Positions 1 to 6,161 of a DNA stretch of 30,773 bases are shown here, one piece after another. The stretch spans positions 1 through 30,773 of IMG/VR virus record IMGVR_UViG_3300021091_000275; one strand, given 5' to 3'. Made by a program: the position numbers and the translations under genes. The notes under the pieces were generated by a model that made no database searches, was not told the DNA's origin, and saw only the letters and a list, made by a program, of their open reading frames with translations. How positions within the stretch are numbered: the stretch's first letter is position 1; each line of letters begins with the position of its first letter. The stretch comes from a virus.

Positions 1-1
1 A

Positions 2-2026
2 ACTGGAGCTACAGGAGTTCAAGGCGCATCTGGAGTAAATGGAGCTACTGGTATTCAAGGCCCAACAGGTGGTGCATCTGGACCTCAAGGTGCATCAGGT
101 GCATCAGGTGCAAGCGGTGCCACAGGTGCTACAGGATTTACAGGTGCTACTGGTGCCACAGGTTCTACTGGTCCTCAAGGTATTCAAGGTGCATCAGGTG
201 CATCAGGCGCTACAGGATTTACAGGTGCTACTGGAGCAACAGGTGCTACTGGTCCTCAAGGTATTCAAGGTGCATCAGGTGTATCAGGTGCATCAGGTGC
301 TACTGGATCACAAGGTATTCAAGGTGCTATTGGTCCACAAGGTATTCAAGGTGCATCAGGTGCATCAGGTGCTACAGGAAGTTTAGTACCGTGGACTAAT
401 GTTACTGGTGCAACTGGAATACTCAACGGTCAGCAGATGTTAGTTAATACTAATGCAGGATCATTCTCAATCTCATTACCTGCTTCTCCGTCATTAGGAA
501 ATATGGTAGTATTTCAAGATGCAGGTAATTGGTATACTAATAATTTAACCATATTAAGAAATGGTTCAACGATTGAAGGAGTAGCTGATAACTTAGTATT
601 AGATGTTACTAATGTACTAGTATATTTAATTTATGATGGTACTACTTGGCAAGTTTCTTCTACTGTTGGTCCAATGGGTGCATCCGGTATTACTGGTGCA
701 TCAGGAGCTACAGGATTTACAGGTGCTACTGGAGAAACAGGTTCTACGGGACCTACTGGTGCCACAGGTGCTACTGGTCCTCAAGGGCTGGTCGGCGCAT
801 CTGGCATATCAACTATTGTAATAATTACTTCAGTTTCTCCATCATCTTTTAATGGTACAGCTGGATCATCTTTTACGATAAATGGTGCTAATTTTGTTTC
901 TGGTGCAGTTGCTTCTTTTGTTGGAAATGATAATACAGTTTATAACTCTTCTACAACTACATTTGTAAATAGTTCTCAATTAACTGCAGTTAATGCAACA
1001 ATTTTACCGGCAAATAATGCTCCATATACTGTAAGAGTAACGTTGCCTTCTGGCGCAATTGCAAATTATTATAGTATTAATGCAGGATCTGGTCCTTCTT
1101 GGACCACAGCTTCTGGATCTTTAGGTAATGCTTATGAAAATGGTAGTGCTTCTTTTACTGTGGTAGCTACAGATCCTGATACTGGAGAAATAACATATTC
1201 ATTACAAAGTGGGTCTTTTCCTGAAGGATTAACATTAAACAGTTCTACTGGAGTTATTTCAGGTACAACTCCATTAGTATCATCAGACACTGCTTTTTCT
1301 TTTACAATAAGAGCTACAGATGCTGCATTAAACACTGCTGACAGAGCTTTTAGTATTAATATATTAGATGAAACTACACCCATTATATCTAGCTTAAGTG
1401 CAGATGCGGGTAATGCTGGTGATACAATAACAGTAACTGGTAGCGCACTTATTTCAACCACAACAGTAAGTGTAGGTGGAGTTGCACAAACTACAACATT
1501 CGTAAATAACACTACATTAACATTCGTTGTAAATGCATCAACATCAACTACGACTCAAAACGTTGTAGTTCAAAATCCATCTGGATTAAATTCAACGTTA
1601 TCAAATGCATTTAGAAAATACTCTACCGCTGCACAAGTTAAGGCTGCGGCAACATTCTACACAACAAGTTCTAACTATGATAACTATACTAGATCAACTC
1701 TGACTGGATTTGGTAATATTGGCGGAGGTTCTGGTGTTATAGCAACATTTAATAACACAAGTAGTGGTAATGTCACATACACAGTACAAATCGGATGGCA
1801 AACATTTACAGATGATGGTGCAACTTATGCCATCTATGTTAATGGTTCTTCTGATACAGTATTTGCAAGTGTTGGCGGTAACTCAAGCGGTGGCGGAACA
1901 TATACCTATACTAAAGCATTTGCTCCAGGATCTTATACAATTGCTGTATTTAATAGGGTTAATGGATCATGCTGTGGTACAGATTATGTTCGTGTAAACT
2001 CAGTGCAAAATCATAACATTACATAA
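2..2026 (+). CDS. Collagen-like tail fibre / adhesin, 5' truncated by the window
   Basis: The frame is open from base 2, so the methionine at 437 is internal and the real start lies upstream of the window. What is visible (674 residues): Gly-X-Y repeats to about base 390, a compact beta domain (about 390-665), a second Gly-X-Y block (about 670-810), then Ig-like domains. The first and last of these look like IPT/TIG folds (motifs [17 protein letters not shown] and [17 protein letters not shown]) and the middle one like a cadherin/He_PIG fold ([16 protein letters not shown]). The C-terminal domain of about 130 residues is Gly/Ser/Thr-rich and has a Cys-Cys pair. A trimeric, collagen-stalked fibre ending in Ig-like and tip domains fits this order. 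The Y position of the triplets is mostly Thr or Ser, not Pro. It is followed 11 bases later by a small ORF with a good Shine-Dalgarno (SD) site. The fibre assignment is firm; the receptor is unknown. Confidence 0.85.
   Translation, partial: TGATGVQGASGVNGATGIQGPTGGASGPQGASGASGASGATGATGFTGATGATGSTGPQGIQGASGASGATGFTGATGATGATGPQGIQGASGVSGASGATGSQGIQGAIGPQGIQGASGASGATGSLVPWTNVTGATGILNGQQMLVNTNAGSFSISLPASPSLGNMVVFQDAGNWYTNNLTILRNGSTIEGVADNLVLDVTNVLVYLIYDGTTWQVSSTVGPMGASGITGASGATGFTGATGETGSTGPTGATGATGPQGLVGASGISTIVIITSVSPSSFNGTAGSSFTINGANFVSGAVASFVGNDNTVYNSSTTTFVNSSQLTAVNATILPANNAPYTVRVTLPSGAIANYYSINAGSGPSWTTASGSLGNAYENGSASFTVVATDPDTGEITYSLQSGSFPEGLTLNSSTGVISGTTPLVSSDTAFSFTIRATDAALNTADRAFSINILDETTPIISSLSADAGNAGDTITVTGSALISTTTVSVGGVAQTTTFVNNTTLTFVVNASTSTTTQNVVVQNPSGLNSTLSNAFRKYSTAAQVKAAATFYTTSSNYDNYTRSTLTGFGNIGGGSGVIATFNNTSSGNVTYTVQIGWQTFTDDGATYAIYVNGSSDTVFASVGGNSSGGGTYTYTKAFAPGSYTIAVFNRVNGSCCGTDYVRVNSVQNHNIT
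143..193 (+). repeat. Collagen-coding tract, copy A (matches 2308-2358)
   Basis: These 51 bases match 2308-2358 with only two mismatches (gcc/gtc and cct/cca). Both stretches code for collagen-type triplets in different genes. Near-identity at the DNA level suggests recent copying or recombination between fibre genes. Confidence 0.75.
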
Positions 2027-2037
2027 TAGGATAAACT

Positions 2038-2235
2038 ATGTCAATTAACACTACTATTGCTGCACAAGCTATATTCAATATGTATAGTTTTGATCCAAAT
2101 ACAGAACCAGCACCTCAATTTTGTATTGGTGGAGAATGTACTTATGACGATTTAATTTGGCATGACTTAAATTTTGATAAACCAACACGCGAAGAGTATG
2201 ATAATGCAATTGCAGAAATTATTAAAAACACCTAA
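2038..2235 (+). CDS. Small fibre-associated protein, unknown
   Basis: Codes for 65 residues, acidic, with two cysteines (CIGGEC, about residues 29-34) and a C-terminal stretch LNFDKPTREEYDNAIAEI. That tail recalls the short 'W..D....PT..E...A' ending of small phage proteins often found beside fibre genes; the resemblance is weak and no function follows from it. The start is supported by AGGATAA about six bases before ATG. It lies between two collagen-like ORFs, which suggests an accessory or chaperone role for the fibre. No signal peptide or membrane segment is seen. Confidence 0.7.
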   Translation: MSINTTIAAQAIFNMYSFDPNTEPAPQFCIGGECTYDDLIWHDLNFDKPTREEYDNAIAEIIKNT

Positions 2236-2247
2236 TAAAGGTAAGAT

Positions 2248-2487
2248 ATGCCAATCAATCTAAGTACATTATCAGGTAGTTCATTAGCTGGTCAAATAGG
2301 TGCTACTGGTGCTACTGGTGTCACAGGTTCTACTGGTCCACAAGGTATTCAAGGTGCAAGCGGTGCCACAGGTTCTACCGGACCAATTGGTGCGACAGGT
2401 CTTGGTGCTACAGGTTTAACTGGTGCAACTGGAGTTGCTGGTATGCAATTTACTGTATCAGGCAGCAGTTTGTACATTACTACATAA
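2248..2487 (+). CDS. Short collagen-like protein
   Basis: Codes for 79 residues: a 16-residue leader ([16 protein letters not shown]), about 16 Gly-X-Y triplets with one register break at GATGLGATG, and a short hydrophobic tail ending in SGSSLYITT. It is far too short to be a whole fibre; it could be a fibre tip, a trimerisation piece, or the remnant of a longer fibre gene. Its collagen DNA is nearly identical to part of the upstream fibre gene. AAAGGTAAG sits a few bases before ATG, so it is probably translated. Confidence 0.75.
   Translation: MPINLSTLSGSSLAGQIGATGATGVTGSTGPQGIQGASGATGSTGPIGATGLGATGLTGATGVAGMQFTVSGSSLYITT
2308..2358 (+). repeat. Collagen-coding tract, copy B (matches 143-193)
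   Basis: Second copy of the 51-base collagen-coding tract, two mismatches from copy A. Confidence 0.75.
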
Positions 2488-2495
2488 AGCAATAT

Positions 2496-2987
2496 ATGCC
2501 TACTCAGCAAATAGATTTTAGTACAATCCAAAATATATATCTAAATGGTAATGAAATTTTTGAATTACAATTAGATAATCAAGTATTATGGAAAAAGTAT
2601 CTATTTAATGGTACGACAACTTTTACCACTTCATATAATACATCAGTATCAAATACGACTAGTGCTATAACAAATTATGCTACAAATTATACAACATCAG
2701 TTACAACTTCTAATCTGACAGCTTATTCACAAACTACGTCTAATACTACATCGATCGCTACTATTGTTGGGCAGGACAAAAAACTCGGACCAATATATGC
2801 AAATACTGCTTATTTGACGTATTTTATTACTTCATACAATGAAACTACTTCATATACTACTTCATGGTCTACAAGTAACACAACTAGTAACACGACTTCA
2901 TATTTGACAAATTATCTAGCTTCTACTTCTAACCCAACAAGTTTAAATTATAGTACGTATTTGATAACATATATTGGTAAAGTTTAA
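2496..2987 (+). CDS. Thr/Ser/Asn/Tyr-rich repetitive virion-type protein
   Basis: Codes for 163 residues. The first about 37 (IDFSTIQNIYLNGNEIFELQ, then a Val-Leu-Trp) resemble short N-terminal domains of phage fibre proteins, where a strand 'YLNG..I..L.L....LW' is common. The rest is a low-complexity array of TTS, NTTS, TSYNT and TNY units, broken near residues 86-108 by a more ordinary segment (IVGQDKKLGPIYANTAYL). Apart from that segment there is almost no charge, and no cysteine. Such composition suits an extended, surface-exposed beta structure or a heavily modified stalk. Its stop overlaps the start of the next gene (TAATG), so the two are probably translationally coupled. That neighbour looks like a glycosyltransferase, making this protein a possible substrate; this is inference. 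Confidence 0.75.
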   Translation: MPTQQIDFSTIQNIYLNGNEIFELQLDNQVLWKKYLFNGTTTFTTSYNTSVSNTTSAITNYATNYTTSVTTSNLTAYSQTTSNTTSIATIVGQDKKLGPIYANTAYLTYFITSYNETTSYTTSWSTSNTTSNTTSYLTNYLASTSNPTSLNYSTYLITYIGKV

Positions 2988-3871
2988 TGGATACAATTAA
3001 CAGTAGATGGGAAGATGAATCACGGATAGGTAATAATGTACCGCTTTATGATAAAGAAATCTTTTTAGAGATTGAAAAATATATTATAAAAACATGTGCT
3101 AAGTACGACTTAACCTGTAAGTATAATGTTGGCCCATTAATAGGAGGGGTTCCTCCTATCGAAGATAATACAATCATAGTTAATCCGTTAGTTAATGCTA
3201 TAGCATATCATGATGTTATGGGTGGTATCCTGATAAGTACTAGAAACGCTGAACTAAACTGCAGAAATGTTGACACAATATTAGCTAATCATATGACAGA
3301 TGATATATCTGAAATTGTTATTTCTAAATTAAAAGACAAGTATGTATTAAATAGTAGTGATAAACTATATGATAAAGTTGCATTTATGCCGGGATCTAAC
3401 TTATTTCATACAGTTAATTGGGAAAAACTAAATGAAGCTATGATTGATAATCCATCTGCTATGATTAAACTACACCCAGTTATAACTGAAAAGTCTGCTA
3501 AGTCAATTAAGAATAAGTGGCCTGAAAGAGTTATAGATGAAAAAACTAGTGGACTACAGCTACTTAATGCTTCATCTTTAATTTGGACTTCTTATAATAG
3601 TGAATTTGGTTTAATAGCTAGTTTAAAGAAAATACCATTTTCAAATTTAAGTAAATGGAATGATGTATTTTCAATGGTATATGCACCAATATATAGAAAT
3701 TTAAAATATAAAGATTTAGAGCATAATAAAGATGTAGTTTCAAAAGTAATTTCAAGTAAGAGAAGTGGATACATATTTCCTTGGCAAGATGATTGGAAAC
3801 AGCGAGTTGAAATATATTTTGAATCTATACATAAGTTTAATACTGGAATGGAATATCCATATGCCGAGTAA
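2987..3871 (+). CDS. Candidate GT-B-like glycosyltransferase (capsule-type)
   Basis: Codes for 294 residues. Residues about 158-165 (SAMIKLHPV) and 192-218 (LLNASSLIWTSYNSEFGLIA, then LKKIPF) recall the C-terminal half of GT-B enzymes of the capsule/Kdo transfer type: a 'K.HP' motif, then a hydrophobic strand and a Ser/Glu-containing loop before a conserved Gly or Ala and 'K.P'. The N-terminal half has no motif I recognise. There is no membrane segment, so a cytoplasmic enzyme is likely. It starts on the stop of the Thr/Ser-rich gene and ends overlapping the next gene by 11 bases. Base composition is clearly AT-richer than the baseplate genes. The family call is from pattern only; a catalytically inactive relative or another polysaccharide enzyme is possible. 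Confidence 0.5.
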   Translation: MDTINSRWEDESRIGNNVPLYDKEIFLEIEKYIIKTCAKYDLTCKYNVGPLIGGVPPIEDNTIIVNPLVNAIAYHDVMGGILISTRNAELNCRNVDTILANHMTDDISEIVISKLKDKYVLNSSDKLYDKVAFMPGSNLFHTVNWEKLNEAMIDNPSAMIKLHPVITEKSAKSIKNKWPERVIDEKTSGLQLLNASSLIWTSYNSEFGLIASLKKIPFSNLSKWNDVFSMVYAPIYRNLKYKDLEHNKDVVSKVISSKRSGYIFPWQDDWKQRVEIYFESIHKFNTGMEYPYAE

Positions 3872-4670
3872 AGTAATATCACAACAATTAAAAATATATT
3901 CTGAAAATATAGATCATCATTTAGCCATCAATAGTATACCAAATTGTGGGCTTGTTACTTTATTAGATGATGCTGATATTATCTTAGATTCAACAAATAA
4001 ATTAGAATTTAAAAATATAGATATAAATGCATATTTTTCTAATAAAAGGACTAATATTAAAAGCATGCCGGCTTATGTAAAATATATTGATCAACAAAGT
4101 ATGTTATATCATATTAATAATAAGCAAGTATTGTATTCAAAGATCTCCGTGGTTCCATTCCATGAATTTATTAATAATACTTCATTTAAGTATTTTGTTG
4201 ATATGTATAAAGATCAAACATTTGACTTAGTTAAGCTTGATAAAGATGATGAAACTGTTTTAACAACTGATACGCTAGAAAATATATTAATCATTCATGA
4301 TAATTTATTAGAAACAACATTGATAGAAGATGTAATGTTTAGTTCAAACTCAAAATATATGGTCAGAAAAATAAAAAATCCTCAAACAAAATATGTTTAT
4401 GGAGCTATTTCTTTTGATGGTACATCACTCCATATTGCTACTAATGTTAGGATGCCTAATCAAATTTTATCATTGGTTAAATTATTATTTGCGGCTTGTG
4501 CCGGGTTTTTTCAAATAGAATACTTTGATAATGTTAATAAGTATGAAATTTATAGTTTTAAATTTTCAATGGATCTAGATATTTTATCAGATAATATAAT
4601 TAATATACCTCAAGTGCAAAAAGCTTTTGAAGAAATTTCAAATCAATATGAATTTGGAATGGATGTATGA
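3861..4670 (+). CDS. Unknown protein in the modification cassette
   Basis: Codes for 269 residues from the ATG at 3861. The frame runs open further upstream, to an ATG at 3765, but that stretch lies entirely inside the preceding gene, and GGAATGGA stands eight bases before 3861. Mixed alpha/beta-looking, acidic, no signal peptide; residues about 215-226 (ILSLVKLLFAAC) are hydrophobic but probably a core helix. I recognise no family. It is coupled to both neighbours: it overlaps the candidate glycosyltransferase by 11 bases and the PP-loop ATPase by four (ATGA). A function linked to those enzymes is therefore likely, but nothing in the protein itself shows which. Confidence 0.75.
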   Translation: MPSKVISQQLKIYSENIDHHLAINSIPNCGLVTLLDDADIILDSTNKLEFKNIDINAYFSNKRTNIKSMPAYVKYIDQQSMLYHINNKQVLYSKISVVPFHEFINNTSFKYFVDMYKDQTFDLVKLDKDDETVLTTDTLENILIIHDNLLETTLIEDVMFSSNSKYMVRKIKNPQTKYVYGAISFDGTSLHIATNVRMPNQILSLVKLLFAACAGFFQIEYFDNVNKYEIYSFKFSMDLDILSDNIINIPQVQKAFEEISNQYEFGMDV

Positions 4671-5323
4671 GTAAATTTCTATTGTCTCTTTCAGGTGGAA
4701 AAGATAGTTTAGCTGCTTATCTTAAATTAAAAGAAACTTTTGGTTCTAGTTGTATTAAAACGTTTACCATTAAATCAAACAATGATGTGGTCTGGAATAC
4801 AGATCTAGATTTAATAGATGAAATGTATGAAAATAATATAATACTAGATTCTGGCGATAAAGTCTATTATGATGCATTTGGCCAAATGCTAAATGATCAT
4901 GATATTAATCCTAATGAATATTATTTTTCATCAGGAGAATTAGATTCTATAAATGAAACAGTAGACTATTATCCTATAATAAGTAAGTTTGGGTTTAAAG
5001 GATTTGTTACTCCATTCTATGGTAAACCTAAACAACTTGTATTTGATATCTTGCAAAAATATAACTGCGAGTTTATTATAACTCAAGCCTTTGTAACACC
5101 TACAGCTAATATTGATGAAGTTTATTCTAATATTGGTCGTATAGTAACAGCCGAGCAGCTTAAAAACATGTATCTGGATAAGAATTTTAATTATTTTTTT
5201 GCATATCAGACTTTTGCTATTAAATGTGATTCAATAATAACATTAAGCCAAAACAAAATAACAGGTTTATATGAATCTATTAATATGTCTAAAGATAAAA
5301 ATACATCAATATTTATTATGTAA
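4667..5323 (+). CDS. PP-loop ATP-pyrophosphatase, Dph6-like
   Basis: Codes for 218 residues. The N-terminus carries the PP-loop SGGKDS at residues 9-14, which binds the ATP phosphates in adenine-nucleotide alpha hydrolases (they adenylate a substrate and release pyrophosphate). The order of motifs fits the diphthine-ammonia ligase (Dph6/ATP_bind_4) branch: after the P-loop comes FSSGELDSINET near residue 88, then FVTPFYGKPKQLVFDILQ, then a 'C.FIITQAFVTP' strand. Known relatives amidate or activate carboxylates, or modify tRNA and nucleotides; the substrate here is unknown. The last about 40 residues are less conserved-looking. Translation is coupled to the upstream gene through ATGA, with GGAATGGA before the start. 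No late promoter is seen inside the cassette. Family call is fairly sure, function is not. Confidence 0.75.
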   Translation: MSKFLLSLSGGKDSLAAYLKLKETFGSSCIKTFTIKSNNDVVWNTDLDLIDEMYENNIILDSGDKVYYDAFGQMLNDHDINPNEYYFSSGELDSINETVDYYPIISKFGFKGFVTPFYGKPKQLVFDILQKYNCEFIITQAFVTPTANIDEVYSNIGRIVTAEQLKNMYLDKNFNYFFAYQTFAIKCDSIITLSQNKITGLYESINMSKDKNTSIFIM

Positions 5324-5325
5324 TT

Positions 5326-5333
5326 AATAAATA
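5326..5333 (+). promoter_or_regulatory. Near-match to a T4-type late promoter
   Basis: AATAAATA, one mismatch from TATAAATA, 21 bases before the small membrane protein start and just after the PP-loop stop. The spacing leaves room for a short leader with the SD AAGGAT. A weak match in AT-rich DNA. Confidence 0.35.
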
Positions 5334-5354
5334 GTTTATCTATAAGGATATAAA

Positions 5355-5462
5355 ATGCTTGAATATATTTTGTGCTATGCCTGGTCTTTTACTTTAGGTA
5401 CCATTTTTGGCGCAGCCTTAACATGGTACCTATTTTATTTACAATCTAAAGATAGAATATAA
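5355..5462 (+). CDS. Small single-span membrane protein
   Basis: Codes for 35 residues (begins MLEYILCYAWSFTLGTIFGA, ends YLQSKDRI). Residues about 5-29 form one hydrophobic span followed by a polar, charged tail, so an inner-membrane microprotein with a short cytoplasmic tail is likely. AAGGAT lies just upstream of ATG and the stop is only three bases before the PAAR gene, so it appears to be a real gene in the same transcript. Tiny membrane proteins near lysis or tail genes can affect lysis, superinfection or DNA entry; nothing here picks one. Confidence 0.6.
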   Translation: MLEYILCYAWSFTLGTIFGAALTWYLFYLQSKDRI

Positions 5463-5465
5463 GAT

Positions 5466-5750
5466 ATGTCAGCAGCTACTAGATTAGGAGATATTTGCAC
5501 AGGACATGGATGCTTTCCTCCCAGAGTGAATGATGAAGCATCTGACAATGTATTCATCAATGGCATAGGAGCTCATAGGTTAGGAGACCATTGGGTAACC
5601 CATTGTTGTACTATTATATGTCATGATGGAGTAGCAGCAGAAGGTTCATCTACTGTCTTTATTAATGGTAAAGCTGCAGTAAGGATAGGCGACATGATCT
5701 CATGTGGGTCAGCTTCTGCAGAGGGTTCACCTAATGTGTTCTTTGGATAA
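5466..5750 (+). CDS. PAAR-domain baseplate spike tip (T4 gp5.4-like)
   Basis: Codes for 94 residues, the usual length for a lone PAAR protein. It begins with the family signature ATRLGDICTGHG and repeats the strand pattern 'VFINGxxAxRxGD' twice (near residues 29-40 and 66-77). His14, Cys11, Cys16, the His/Cys-rich HWVTHCCTIICH stretch and a Cys in ISCGSA are candidates for the metal site that rigidifies the point. PAAR proteins cap the central spike of contractile tails and pierce the outer membrane. It lies three bases after the microprotein and directly before gp25, consistent with a baseplate operon. Confidence 0.92.
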   Translation: MSAATRLGDICTGHGCFPPRVNDEASDNVFINGIGAHRLGDHWVTHCCTIICHDGVAAEGSSTVFINGKAAVRIGDMISCGSASAEGSPNVFFG

Positions 5751-5755
5751 AGTCA

Positions 5756-5763
5756 TATAAATA
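5756..5763 (+). promoter_or_regulatory. Exact late-promoter box TATAAATA before gp25
   Basis: Exact match to the T4 late -10 type sequence. It ends only four bases before the gp25 ATG, so a transcript starting at the usual distance would be leaderless or begin inside the start codon. Confidence 0.5.
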
Positions 5764-5767
5764 AGAC

Positions 5768-6160
5768 ATGGCGCGAAATACCAGAACATTTTCTGATCTA
5801 GACCTTAACTTCACTAAACACCCGGTGACTAAGGATGTCGTACGTAAGTTCGACGAAGAGGCTATCAAGGCAGCTGTCAAGAACTTAGTCTTAACACAAA
5901 ACTACGAGAGACCATTCCATTCAGAGATTGGGTCTCAGATACGAGGCCTGCTGTTTGAGCCAGCGACGCCTATGTTAAACATAATGCTCAAGAGAGCTAT
6001 CGCTGATACCATCATTAACTTTGAACCAAGGGTTAAGCTTGATGAAGTATTGGTGACTTTCTCACCAGACAATAATGAAGTCTATGTATCGATATACTTC
6101 ACCATAGTCAACACAGTTCGACCATTACAGGTTGATCTTATTTTAACGAGAACAAGATAA
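5768..6160 (+). CDS. gp25: Baseplate wedge protein gp25
   Basis: Codes for 130 residues, close to T4 gp25 (132). The gp25/TssE core loop is present as NYERPFHSEIGSQ at residues 45-57, with the conserved Glu-Arg-Pro at 47-49, followed by the helix and strand pattern of the family. gp25 joins gp6 and gp53 in the inner wedge and helps start sheath polymerisation. It stops one base before the gp6 start. No SD is obvious close to its ATG; TATAAATA occupies that place instead. Codon use from here on contains more C and G at third positions than the preceding cassette. Confidence 0.95.
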   Translation: MARNTRTFSDLDLNFTKHPVTKDVVRKFDEEAIKAAVKNLVLTQNYERPFHSEIGSQIRGLLFEPATPMLNIMLKRAIADTIINFEPRVKLDEVLVTFSPDNNEVYVSIYFTIVNTVRPLQVDLILTRTR

Positions 6161-6161
6161 T

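Noticed and set aside
39-386. Leu/Val/Gln-rich ORF (115 residues) in another frame
   Set aside because: It is the shifted reading of the collagen repeats; the real frame (Gly-X-Y) is open through it.
3765-3860. Upstream extension of the unknown cassette gene
   Set aside because: Would lie wholly inside the preceding gene; ATG 3861 has an SD-like box and normal overlap.
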